Shown here: in pieces, positions 1 to 8,356 of the stretch
How the letters are laid out: every line of letters starts with the position of its first letter
How positions within the stretch are numbered: position 1 is the first letter of the stretch
Assembly (NCBI GenBank): GCA_902801625.1
Contig: CADCJI010000017.1
Location: forward strand, 1 to 64,000
Direction of reading: 5' to 3'
Length of the DNA: 64,000 nucleotides
Source: an uncultured Bacteroidia bacterium
GTDB lineage: Bacteria; Bacteroidota; Bacteroidia; Bacteroidales; F082
The notes under the pieces: model-generated
The model's database searches: none
What the model was told of the DNA's origin: nothing
Seen by the model: the letters and a program-made list of their open reading frames with translations, nothing else
Program-made: the position numbers and the translations under genes

Positions 1-304
1 AATAGGCTTCCAACTGCACTGGAACTTCGTTTGGGTCGAAACGACCTTCATGGGAATAGCCGATGATAGGTGTCTCGCAATCGTCAGCCGAAACGATGAT
101 GAAGCCGTCCTCGGTGTTAAAGACATAGAATGCGGCAGTGCTCTTGTCTGTTCGATAAGTGGAGACCAGTTGCGCATCGCTTGCTCCCATGAACTTGACG
201 GCGATGGATTGCGATGTTGGCAGGTCGACGGGATGAGCAGTTAATGTGTGATGCATCCCGAAAACAGCAACGATAAGTGAAAGAATATTGGTCAGTTTAT
301 TCAT
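1..304 (-). CDS. C10 (streptopain-type) peptidase, N-terminal part only
   Basis: The gene runs off the left edge of the window; about 101 residues are visible, read on the minus strand from an ATG at 302-304. A signal peptide (MNKLTNILSLIVAVFGM...LTAHP) is followed by a propeptide-like segment with AFYVFNTEDGFIIVSADD and then PIIGYSHEGRFD. This YVFN...GFVIVSADD...GYS pattern is typical of the inhibitory Spi propeptide of family C10 cysteine proteases (streptopain, PrtT, interpain), which are secreted and activated by propeptide removal. The catalytic Cys and His lie outside the window, so enzyme activity cannot be judged. A Bacteroidetes promoter lies just upstream. The family call rests only on the propeptide. 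Confidence 0.7.
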   Translation of the reverse strand, partial: MNKLTNILSLIVAVFGMHHTLTAHPVDLPTSQSIAVKFMGASDAQLVSTYRTDKSTAAFYVFNTEDGFIIVSADDCETPIIGYSHEGRFDPNEVPVQLEAY

Positions 305-324
305 CTTAAAAGGTGTTTCGGGTG

Positions 325-355
325 CAAAAATAGGTGCTTTATTTTAAAAAAGCAA
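325..355 (-). promoter_or_regulatory. Bacteroidetes-type promoter for the C10 peptidase gene
   Basis: On the minus strand a TATTTTTG box (325-332, matches TAnnTTTG) and a TTG element (353-355) are separated by 20 nt. This predicts a transcript start about 20 nt before the ATG at 304. Confidence 0.6.
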
Positions 356-457
356 GTATTTATGCAAAAAAGATTAATTGCTTCGCGTATCCATGAAACT
401 AGAAACCGTCCAAAGAACAAACAATGGTTCGATTTGGATGGTTTTTGAGTCTCATGA

Positions 458-1807
458 TTATTGTCCGCTCAAATCTTGGTATCGACGGCGGGCAGTGAGG
501 TAGGTGATTTGTCGGTCGGTGATGGCGTTTTTGGCCTGCAGCAATAGTGCATGAGCCTCAAGCACATCGGTGATGGTGTTCATGCCAGCGCGGTAGTTGA
601 GCTCGGCGAGGCGGTAGTTTTCCTTGGCCATGTCCAAGGCGGCCTTGTCGGATTGCATCAAGGCATCGGCTTCCACCATCTGGTTATACGCCTGTTTCAA
701 CTGCAAACTCATCTTCTCTGTCAGGTCTTTCTGCATCAGCTCCGCTTCTCGGATGACGATGTCGTGCTCTTTCAGCTTGTGCGCGGTCTCCCACCATTGC
801 GTCAACGGGATCGACACTTGGGCAAGGGCAATGGCGTTGAATTTGTACTTTCTCACGAGATTACCATAAACCGCACTGCCGCCGATGCCGACCTGAGGCA
901 AGGCTTCCCCTAAAGTCAGTTTTCTCCGAAGATTCTCTGCATCTACTTGGAGTTGAAGCAGTTGGTGCTCTGGACGGATGTAGTTTTCCTGAACTGTAGC
1001 AACGGGAATGCTCTTCGTTGAGAAACTAGCAGTATCCAAGGTCAGACCCGCTTCGGGATATTCAATGCCAATTTGCTGACAAAGCAGTTGTGAAGCCAAA
1101 ACAATGCCATTGCCGAGTTGCATCTGTTTGGCTTTCAACTCATTTTGCTTCAAAGCAAGACGAAGTTTGTCGCTTTTAGTGATAAGGCCTGCTTTTAAGG
1201 CAACATTTACGATGTGTTCGAGGCTGTCGGTGAGTGCCAAGGCTGACTCCACGGTGCGGACCTTGTCCTGCAAGCCCGCTACAAGGTAATAGGTCGATTC
1301 GATGTTTTCGAGCATGTCGCGCTCCGAGACTTCGGCTTTCAGTCGGGCAGCCTCAATGCCGAGGTTGGCCAACTGGTTGCCGTTCTTGATGCGTCCCCCA
1401 GCATAAACAGGCATCATGGCCGTGGCATTCACGCCGTGGCCTTTCTTCATCAGGTTGATCTCGGTCGGCAGTCCTATATTGGCACCTTCAGGGTCGTTCA
1501 ATGTAGTGATGAGCGCTGAAAGGAAAGCCCCCAAATCATCGTCCTGAATGTCGTTGATACCGTATTCAATAATGGGTCTGGCGGCAAAATAGGCCAAATA
1601 TGAAATCGACACCTGTGGAAAATACTTGGTGAACACCTGTGCTTTGACCTGTTGCGCCTTTTCGATTTCCAACTGGTTGGTCTGCAACTGCACATTGTTG
1701 ACTTTGGCTAAGGCGAAGCAAGAGTCGAGCGTCAGTACAGAGGTTTGAGCATTGACGCTGATGCAAAGCACGGCAAAGATTATGGATAAGATATGTCTTT
1801 TTTTCAT
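458..1807 (-). CDS. TolC-family outer-membrane efflux channel
   Basis: 449-residue protein with a Sec signal peptide ending VNAQ, followed by two alpha-helical hairpin repeats typical of outer membrane efflux proteins (LDSCFALAKVNN near the N-terminus; AELNYRAGMNTITDVLEA near the C-terminus). The length is normal for the family. It is the last gene of a three-gene operon, and its ATG overlaps the stop codon of the RND pump gene by 4 nt (ATGA), indicating translational coupling. It should form the outer-membrane duct of the pump. The substrate cannot be told from sequence. Confidence 0.92.
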   Translation of the reverse strand: MKKRHILSIIFAVLCISVNAQTSVLTLDSCFALAKVNNVQLQTNQLEIEKAQQVKAQVFTKYFPQVSISYLAYFAARPIIEYGINDIQDDDLGAFLSALITTLNDPEGANIGLPTEINLMKKGHGVNATAMMPVYAGGRIKNGNQLANLGIEAARLKAEVSERDMLENIESTYYLVAGLQDKVRTVESALALTDSLEHIVNVALKAGLITKSDKLRLALKQNELKAKQMQLGNGIVLASQLLCQQIGIEYPEAGLTLDTASFSTKSIPVATVQENYIRPEHQLLQLQVDAENLRRKLTLGEALPQVGIGGSAVYGNLVRKYKFNAIALAQVSIPLTQWWETAHKLKEHDIVIREAELMQKDLTEKMSLQLKQAYNQMVEADALMQSDKAALDMAKENYRLAELNYRAGMNTITDVLEAHALLLQAKNAITDRQITYLTARRRYQDLSGQ

Positions 1808-4800
1808 GGCTGTGTGTTGTTTTCTTCGTTTTTGTTCTTTTCCTCGTTGCGCTTGTCGCGTTCGTCGAGGCGGTCGAGGAAGCGTTGGTTGGCTTTCTTC
1901 AAGCGTTTCTGGTCGCGTTCTCCCGCATCAAAGGCCAGGCAATAGGCTACGGGCAGCACGGTGACGACCAAGGGGAAGGTGAAGATGGTGCCGAAGCAGA
2001 TGACCACCCCCATGGGCTCCCAAAGCAGGGTCTTGGCTAATATCATCGGGATGACGCCCAAGGCTGTGGTGGCCGAGGTGAGGAAGATAGGCCTCATGCG
2101 GCGCAGTCCAGCTTCGTAGGCGGCATCGTGCACGGCGATTTTCTCTTTTGCCTGCAATTCGCCTGCATAGTCGTACATGATAATGGCATTGCGCACGATG
2201 ATGCCGATGAGCGAGATGACACCCAGCATGGCGGTGACCGACAGGTCGAGGCCAAACAGCCACAGGCCGAACATGGCCCCAAAGACACAAAGCAGCGATA
2301 CGGAAATCGAAAGGAAGGAAATGCCGATGCGCTTGTAGTGGATGATCAAGACGATGAACATCACCACCACGGCTGCCAAGATGGACATGAGCAGCGAAGG
2401 CATGGTCTCTTTGGTGAGCAACATGGATCCGCCTTCTTCGATGACCACATCTTCGGGTAAGTTGAGTGTGTTGAGATATTCTTGTGTCTTCTTGTACTGC
2501 GCCAATTGTCCGCATCCAGGCATGACATCAGCCATCACGGTGATGCAGCGGCGGCCATTGCGGTGGGTCAGGTTGTCGTGTTGGAAACGGGGATGGATAT
2601 CGGCCACTTGGCGCAAAGGCACCCAAACACCAGGAAGCGAGGTGGGCACCAGCATGTTGCCGATCCCCTCATAGTCGATGTCGTGCAGGCCTTCGGTGTA
2701 GATGGTCGTGGGCAGGTTGTAGCCGTTTTCCCACATGGAGACCATCTTGTTGCCCGAAAGTGCACTCGAGAGGTAGACCGAAAGCACGGCTTGCGTCACG
2801 CCAAGGCGGTTGGCCTCGTCGATGTTCAGGTCCACTTCCACGATTTCTTCGGTGTCGTCGTAGTCGGAATGGACGAAAAACAGGTCAGGATTTTGTTTCA
2901 AGCAGGCAACGAGTGAGTCCTTGATGGGCTCAAGCTTGTCGTAGCTGTCGCCCATGAGGTAGTATTCCACGGGCGCATTCACCACTTGATAGTCCATCTG
3001 CTTGAAACGGATCTGTGCGGAGGGGAAATGGTTCTCGTATTTCTGCGAGTACTCTTTCATCATCTCTTTGGTGGCTTTCTCCGATTCGGTGATGACAATG
3101 AATTGGGAATAGGCCGAGGTGGGCATGGGCTCGGGAGCATAGGTTATGTGGAAACGCGGCGATGCCATGCCGAGGAATGTGGTGACGGATTTCACGCGCT
3201 TGTCGGCCAATAGGATTTTCGTTAGTGAGTCGGACACTTTAGCGGTTTCATCAAGCGAACTGCCGGCAGCAAGATGTACCTCCACAGCAAAGCTGTCGCG
3301 CTCGGCTTTGGGCAGCATCTGGATATTGATGCGAGTGAGGAAAATCACGCCGATGGCCACGGATATGACAGATACGATGATGGTGCCCCATTTGTGACGG
3401 AAACAGAGGTCGAGGAGCTTCTTGTAGGATTTTTGAAGCGCGTCGAAGAATTTGGCTTGGATTTTCTCCAACTTCGAGCGTTTGTTGGGATTCGAAGGCC
3501 CGATGATTCTAGCCGAAAGGTAGGGAATCACCCAGATGGCATAGAGGAAACTGCACGACAAGGTGATGAAGATGGCCCAAGGGAACATCCCGATGAAATC
3601 ACCCATGTTGGTGCCTTTCATCAACGACAGCATGGGGAAGAACATGAAGGAGATGGAGCAGGTGGCGATGAGCATGGAGGTCATCAGGCTCTTTGTGGAG
3701 ACGGCGGCGGAATACCAACGGGAACGCCCCGAATTGAGCATGTCGGTATAACCGTCGATGACTACGACGGAGTCGTCTACAATCATGCCGAGCACAACGA
3801 TGAGTGCCGCCAAGGTGACGGTGTTTAATTCGATGCCTAACAGGTACATGATGGCCCATGCCGCCGCGATGCAGACAGGCACCGAAGTCGAAGAGACCAA
3901 AGCGGTACGCAAAGGGAAGAGGAAGAGCATCACCAGAATGACGATGATGACAGCCTCGATGAGGTCTTTCAGGAAGGAACGCACCGACTTGTTGACCACC
4001 ACGGGCTGGTCGGTGATGCGGTGCACTTTGATGTCGGGCGGCGCCGTGGCAAGGAAGGTCTCGATCTCTTTGTTGACTTCATCGCCGAAGGCCACCACAT
4101 TGTGTCCAGGTCGCATCTCCATGGAGAAGATGAGGCATTGGTTGCCGTCGACGATGCTGTCAGAGTATTGGATGTATTGCGAGGACTCTTGGTAGCGGCG
4201 TTCAAGTCGAGCCACATCGCGCAGGCGGATAATCTGCCCAGTGACGGGGTCGGAGAAGACAATCAGTTCCGAGAGCTCGTAGATGTCGCTGTAGGGGACA
4301 TTCACATGGATGACCGCAGAGCCGTCAGCGTTATCGGCCTTGCCTGTGATGGTTCGGAGACTGTGGGCAGCCAATTCTGCCGTAATCATAGAGGGCGACA
4401 CTGCATATTGGGTCATGCGCGTGGGGTCCATGTAGATGGCGATTTCTTCCTTTTGCTCGCCCACGATTTTGATGTTGCCCATGGTCTCGATGTTGCGCAG
4501 GCGTTCCGAGAGGCGGTCGGCGAAGTCGCGTAGCTCGCGAGGTGAGCGTTGGTCGCTCTCAATGGCTAGGAGCAGGGAAGAAGCGTTGCCGAAGTCGTCG
4601 ATGACGGTTGTGGCTAACACACCTTGAGGCAGGTCAGTTCTTTGGAAAAGGACAAGTCCTTGGCGGATGCGCGACCAGGTCATCTTGGGGTCTTTGGTGT
4701 CGTTGACCAACGAGACGAAGACAAGAAGCACACCGTCCTTGGATTGCGAATAGGTCTTTTGCTTGTCCACATCGCTGAAGGTGAACAAGTATTGCTCGAC

Positions 4801-5010
4801 GGGCTTGGCCACGCGTTGTTCGATTTCATCGGCGGTGGCACCTGGATAGACAACGGCCACCACACCGATGCGGATGGTCACATCGGGGAACTCGTTTTTC
4901 TTGAGTTTGGGCAAGGAGATGAAGCCAAACACGACAATGATGGCCATGAAGAAGAACACGAGTTTGTAGTTCCTCATCGCTCCTTCTATTATATTTCTTT
5001 TTTGAGCCAT
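1804..5010 (-). CDS. RND efflux pump, inner-membrane permease subunit (AcrB/HAE family)
   Basis: 1068-residue RND transporter with the expected plan: TM1 at about 15-33, a large periplasmic loop, a TM2-6 block at about 350-500, a second loop, and a TM8-12 block near the C-terminus. The adjacent Asp pair needed for proton relay in TM4 is present (GMIVDDSVVVIDG, D412/D413). The C-terminal tail is charged and rich in Lys/Glu/Asn. It lies between its adaptor gene (upstream) and its TolC-like channel gene (downstream, 4-nt overlap), so this is a complete tripartite exporter. The 156-nt leader upstream carries a heptamer-repeat hairpin (5045-5118). Whether it exports drugs, dyes or lipids cannot be decided. 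Confidence 0.95.
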   Translation of the reverse strand: MAQKRNIIEGAMRNYKLVFFFMAIIVVFGFISLPKLKKNEFPDVTIRIGVVAVVYPGATADEIEQRVAKPVEQYLFTFSDVDKQKTYSQSKDGVLLVFVSLVNDTKDPKMTWSRIRQGLVLFQRTDLPQGVLATTVIDDFGNASSLLLAIESDQRSPRELRDFADRLSERLRNIETMGNIKIVGEQKEEIAIYMDPTRMTQYAVSPSMITAELAAHSLRTITGKADNADGSAVIHVNVPYSDIYELSELIVFSDPVTGQIIRLRDVARLERRYQESSQYIQYSDSIVDGNQCLIFSMEMRPGHNVVAFGDEVNKEIETFLATAPPDIKVHRITDQPVVVNKSVRSFLKDLIEAVIIVILVMLFLFPLRTALVSSTSVPVCIAAAWAIMYLLGIELNTVTLAALIVVLGMIVDDSVVVIDGYTDMLNSGRSRWYSAAVSTKSLMTSMLIATCSISFMFFPMLSLMKGTNMGDFIGMFPWAIFITLSCSFLYAIWVIPYLSARIIGPSNPNKRSKLEKIQAKFFDALQKSYKKLLDLCFRHKWGTIIVSVISVAIGVIFLTRINIQMLPKAERDSFAVEVHLAAGSSLDETAKVSDSLTKILLADKRVKSVTTFLGMASPRFHITYAPEPMPTSAYSQFIVITESEKATKEMMKEYSQKYENHFPSAQIRFKQMDYQVVNAPVEYYLMGDSYDKLEPIKDSLVACLKQNPDLFFVHSDYDDTEEIVEVDLNIDEANRLGVTQAVLSVYLSSALSGNKMVSMWENGYNLPTTIYTEGLHDIDYEGIGNMLVPTSLPGVWVPLRQVADIHPRFQHDNLTHRNGRRCITVMADVMPGCGQLAQYKKTQEYLNTLNLPEDVVIEEGGSMLLTKETMPSLLMSILAAVVVMFIVLIIHYKRIGISFLSISVSLLCVFGAMFGLWLFGLDLSVTAMLGVISLIGIIVRNAIIMYDYAGELQAKEKIAVHDAAYEAGLRRMRPIFLTSATTALGVIPMILAKTLLWEPMGVVICFGTIFTFPLVVTVLPVAYCLAFDAGERDQKRLKKANQRFLDRLDERDKRNEEKNKNEENNTQP

Positions 5011-5044
5011 AGTTTCCGTTTTTATCAGATTTGTGACTTTTATT

Positions 5045-5118
5045 CATTAGCTATCAGCCATCAGCAGTCAGCCATCAGCTCACTTGTAAAGTGGCTGAAA
5101 GCTGATAGCTGAAGGCTG
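5045..5118 (-). repeat. Heptamer-word repeat forming an inverted repeat in the RND pump leader
   Basis: Read on the minus strand the leader consists of 7-nt words TTCAGCY/ATCAGCT, then a short spacer, then the complementary words GCTGATG/GCTGACT/GCTGATA. The two halves are imperfect reverse complements and could fold into a long hairpin between the adaptor and pump genes. The same style of word repeat, with other words, occurs upstream of recA, nadE, atoE, ferritin and two permease genes. Confidence 0.7.
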
Positions 5119-5166
5119 ACGGCCAAATTGCTCTTACACAACAATAGATTTTTCATTTCCAAATAG

Positions 5167-6186
5167 TTAAAACGAAATTTTGGCTCCGTTGTAAAGTTTT
5201 TGGTAGCCCACCGTGATGATGGTGTCGCCGTTTTCAAGGCCGCTTTCGACCACCACGCCGTTCTTCACAAAGCCTCCCACCTTGATGTTGCGGCGGTAAG
5301 CTTTGCCGTTCTTGACGGTCCACACATCGGCACCTTCAGGCATGGTCAGAACACATGAAGAAGGCACCACGATGCCCGATGCCTCCGAAAGTGAGAGCTT
5401 GATTTTGGCTACCATGCCGGGAAGAATGTCCTTATTCTCGACAGGCACTTTGGCTTTGATGGTATAGGTGTGTCCCATGGGGTTGGAGACGAACGACTTG
5501 TCGATGATTTCGATGGTCTTGGTCAAGTTGTTCAAGCCTGGGAAACTGGCTTCCGCCTTGTCGCCTATCTGGATAATGCCGATTTCTTTTTCTGGGACGG
5601 AAAACTCAACAATCATCTTGTTCATGTCGATGATGCGGCAGAATGGGGTGGTGGGGAGCATGTTTTCTCCCGTAGTATGCTTGTCCATGCTGATGAAGCC
5701 TTCTTGTGGTGCAATCAAAGTGCATTCATTCAGGTGCTTGCGGGCGGTTATTTCGGTTTGTCTGGCTTTTTCGAGGTCGGTTTCCATCTGTACCCATCGC
5801 ACATCCGGGATACCACCTTCATCGTGCACTTGCTTCAGGCGGTTATAGCCATCCTCAGCTTGGTTGAGGGTGGCCAGGGCGGCATCGTGGATGCTTTTGG
5901 CTGAAGTTGCGTCAACGCGGGCAATGACAGTGCCTTTTTTGACATGTTGCCCATTTTTGACATAGATACCCGTCAATTTGCCGCCCAAAGGAAATGAAAC
6001 TGGAAGTTCCATCTCGCTCTTGGTTGTCCCTACATAATTGCGTAAATTGTTGTCGTTGGATTGCTCGATAACGCTAATCTCAACGGGAATGATGGGGTCG
6101 AAAGTTTGCTTTTGTGCTTTCTTATTGCCACATCCAATCAGTAGTAATGCGGATAAAGCAGTGATTAGTAAAGTTTTGTATTTCAT
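5167..6186 (-). CDS. RND efflux periplasmic adaptor (membrane fusion lipoprotein)
   Basis: 339-residue HlyD/AcrA-type adaptor. The N-terminus is a lipoprotein signal with lipobox LLIGC (Cys at about 19), so it is tethered to a membrane. A lipoyl/barrel half (LGGKLTGIYVKNGQHVKKGTVIARVD) is followed by a helical hairpin (about 90-150), the second lipoyl half (LIAPQEGFISMDKHTTGEN), a beta-barrel and a C-terminal membrane-proximal domain. It is the first gene of the efflux operon and starts 32 nt after the stop of tex, so co-transcription with tex is possible. Confidence 0.93.
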   Translation of the reverse strand: MKYKTLLITALSALLLIGCGNKKAQKQTFDPIIPVEISVIEQSNDNNLRNYVGTTKSEMELPVSFPLGGKLTGIYVKNGQHVKKGTVIARVDATSAKSIHDAALATLNQAEDGYNRLKQVHDEGGIPDVRWVQMETDLEKARQTEITARKHLNECTLIAPQEGFISMDKHTTGENMLPTTPFCRIIDMNKMIVEFSVPEKEIGIIQIGDKAEASFPGLNNLTKTIEIIDKSFVSNPMGHTYTIKAKVPVENKDILPGMVAKIKLSLSEASGIVVPSSCVLTMPEGADVWTVKNGKAYRRNIKVGGFVKNGVVVESGLENGDTIITVGYQKLYNGAKISF

Positions 6187-6218
6187 ATACTTGTTATATT
6201 ATGTTTCAAAAAAAGTGA

Positions 6219-8354
6219 TTACAATTTCATCGTCAAACTGATACGGTTTCTGTTGACATCGACTTCCAAAACCTTCACGCGAACCTTTTGATTAAGGTGT
6301 ACCACCTCGTTCGGGTCTTTGATGTAGTGGTCGGCCATTTGGCTGATGTGAACGAGGCCGTCTTGGTGGACACCGATGTCGACAAAGGCACCGAAGGCGG
6401 TGATGTTGGTCACGATGCCGTTGAGGGTCATGCCCGCACGCAAATCCTTGACTTCCCGGATGTTCTTATCGAACTCGAAGGCCTCGAAGGTCTTACGCGG
6501 GTCGCGGCCGGGCTTGTCCAATTCGGTGAGGATGTCGTTGATGGTTTCCAAGCCGAAGTCCTTCTCCACAAACTCCTTCGGGTTGATTTTCGCAATGAGT
6601 TCCTTGTTGCCGATGAGGTCTTTCACCTTCACATTCAGTGTCTTGGCAATCTTCTCCACGATGTGATAGCTCTCGGGGTGGACGGCACTCTGGTCCAAGG
6701 GGTTGTCGCCGTTATGAATGCGCAGGAAGCCGGCGCATTGCTCGAAAGCCTTGTCGCCGAGGCGCGGCACCTCTTTGAGTTGCTTGCGACTCTTGAAACC
6801 GCCTTGTTCCTCACGATATTGGATGATGTTAGAAGCCAAGGCAGGGCCGACGCCGCTGACATACGACAGCAGCTGTTGGCTGGCAGTGTTGAGCTCCACG
6901 CCGACGGCGTTCACGCAACTCTCCACCGTCTGGTCGAGGCTCTCGCCAAGTTTCTTCTGGTCTACATCGTGCTGATACTGTCCCACGCCGATGCTCTTTG
7001 GGTCGATCTTCACCAACTCGGCCAGTGGGTCCATCAGTCGGCGCCCGATGCTGACCGCGCCTCGCACGGTGATGTCGTAGTCGGGGAACTCGTCGCGGGC
7101 AATCTTGGAGGCGGAATAGACCGATGCGCCGCTCTCGCTCACCATCACGGCCATCAGGTCGCGGTCGAACTTGATGGAGCGGATGAAGTCCTCGGTCTCG
7201 CGTCCCGCCGTGCCGTTGCCGATGGCGATGACCTTGATGCGATAAGCGTCCACGAGGCTCTTGATCTTGCGCATGGCACCCACTGTGTCCGACTTGGGCG
7301 GGTGGGGATAGATGGTTTCGTTGTGGAGTAAAGCGCCTGTTTCGCTCAAGACCACCACCTTGCAACCTGTGCGGAAACCCGGGTCGATGGCAAGGACGCG
7401 CTTTTGGCCCATAGGAGCGGCGAGGAGCAGTTGCTTGAGGTTCTCCGCGAAGACCTTGATGGCGGTTTCATCTGCCTTTTCCTTATAATAATTGCGGATC
7501 TCGGTCTCGATGCTCGGCTCCAAGAGGCGTTTCCATGAGTCGGCAATGGCCTCGCGTACGAGTTCCGATGATTCGTTGTCGTTCTTCAGGAAGATGCTCT
7601 CCAAAGAGTTCAGCACGAAGTCGTCATCGACTTTGATTTTCAGCTTCACCATGCCTTCTTCCTCAGCACGGAACAGGGCGAGGAGGCGATGCGAGGGCGC
7701 CTCCGAAATCGGCTCGCAGAAATCGAAATACTGTTGGTAGGTCTTACCTTCCTCTTCCTTGCCTTTGACCACGGCGGAGCTGATGTCGCCCTGCATGTGG
7801 AAGATCTTGCGGATGCGGTTGCGTCCATTGATATTTTCCGAAACCCACTCGGCCATGATGTCCTTGGCACCTTGCAGGGCTTCCTCGATGTCGTTGACGC
7901 CCTTGCCTGCGTTGACATAGCGTGCAGCGAGGCGGTCCACCATGTCTACATTCTGCGCCATGATTTGTGCGGCCAGTGGCTCCAAACCCTTTTCGCGGGC
8001 GATGGCGGCGCGGGTGCGGCGTTTGGGCTTGTAGGGGAGATAAAAGTCTTCCACCTCTTGCAAGGTCTTGGCGTTCAGTATCTTTTGCTCCAGTTCGGGC
8101 GTGAGTTTCTCCTGCTCGCGGACGGAGGCGATAACGCTTTCTTTGCGCTTTTGCAGTTCGGTGAGTTGCTCCAGGCGCTTCTGAACGGCGGCCACATTCT
8201 CTTCATTCATAGTGCCTGTCATTTCCTTGCGGTAGCGGGCGATGAAGGGGATGGTGGCGCCTTCGTCGAAGAGGCGAATGACATTGGCCACATGGTGCGC
8301 GGCCAGGTTGAGTTCTTGCGCGATTTGAGTGGCGAAATCTATGGTGTTATGCAT
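6219..8354 (-). CDS. tex: Tex family RNA-binding S1 protein
   Basis: 711 residues, slightly shorter than E. coli YhgF/Tex. Visible parts: the N-terminal helical Tex region; the YqgF/RNase H-like domain (RVLAIDPGFRTGCKVVVL, then IGNGTAGRETEDFI); the central conserved stretch DPLAELVKIDPKSIGVGQYQHD; helix-hairpin-helix motifs (SYVSGVGPALASNIIQYRE); and a C-terminal S1 domain (GMTLNGIVTNITAFGAFVDIG...RISLTMKL). Tex is a cytoplasmic nucleic-acid-binding protein linked to transcription and RNA turnover. Its ATG lies 2 nt after the stop of the TIR-WG gene, so the two are almost certainly on one transcript. Confidence 0.96.
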   Translation of the reverse strand: MHNTIDFATQIAQELNLAAHHVANVIRLFDEGATIPFIARYRKEMTGTMNEENVAAVQKRLEQLTELQKRKESVIASVREQEKLTPELEQKILNAKTLQEVEDFYLPYKPKRRTRAAIAREKGLEPLAAQIMAQNVDMVDRLAARYVNAGKGVNDIEEALQGAKDIMAEWVSENINGRNRIRKIFHMQGDISSAVVKGKEEEGKTYQQYFDFCEPISEAPSHRLLALFRAEEEGMVKLKIKVDDDFVLNSLESIFLKNDNESSELVREAIADSWKRLLEPSIETEIRNYYKEKADETAIKVFAENLKQLLLAAPMGQKRVLAIDPGFRTGCKVVVLSETGALLHNETIYPHPPKSDTVGAMRKIKSLVDAYRIKVIAIGNGTAGRETEDFIRSIKFDRDLMAVMVSESGASVYSASKIARDEFPDYDITVRGAVSIGRRLMDPLAELVKIDPKSIGVGQYQHDVDQKKLGESLDQTVESCVNAVGVELNTASQQLLSYVSGVGPALASNIIQYREEQGGFKSRKQLKEVPRLGDKAFEQCAGFLRIHNGDNPLDQSAVHPESYHIVEKIAKTLNVKVKDLIGNKELIAKINPKEFVEKDFGLETINDILTELDKPGRDPRKTFEAFEFDKNIREVKDLRAGMTLNGIVTNITAFGAFVDIGVHQDGLVHISQMADHYIKDPNEVVHLNQKVRVKVLEVDVNRNRISLTMKL

Positions 8355-8356
8355 GG

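Noticed and set aside
6187-6218. Separate promoter for the RND efflux operon in the gap after tex
   Set aside because: The 32-nt gap has no TAnnTTTG box; read-through from tex is more likely, although a weak promoter inside tex cannot be excluded.
6288-7331. Long open frame opposite tex
   Set aside because: It is the complement of a full-length conserved tex gene; the protein is low-complexity His/Val/Asp-rich and has no family features.
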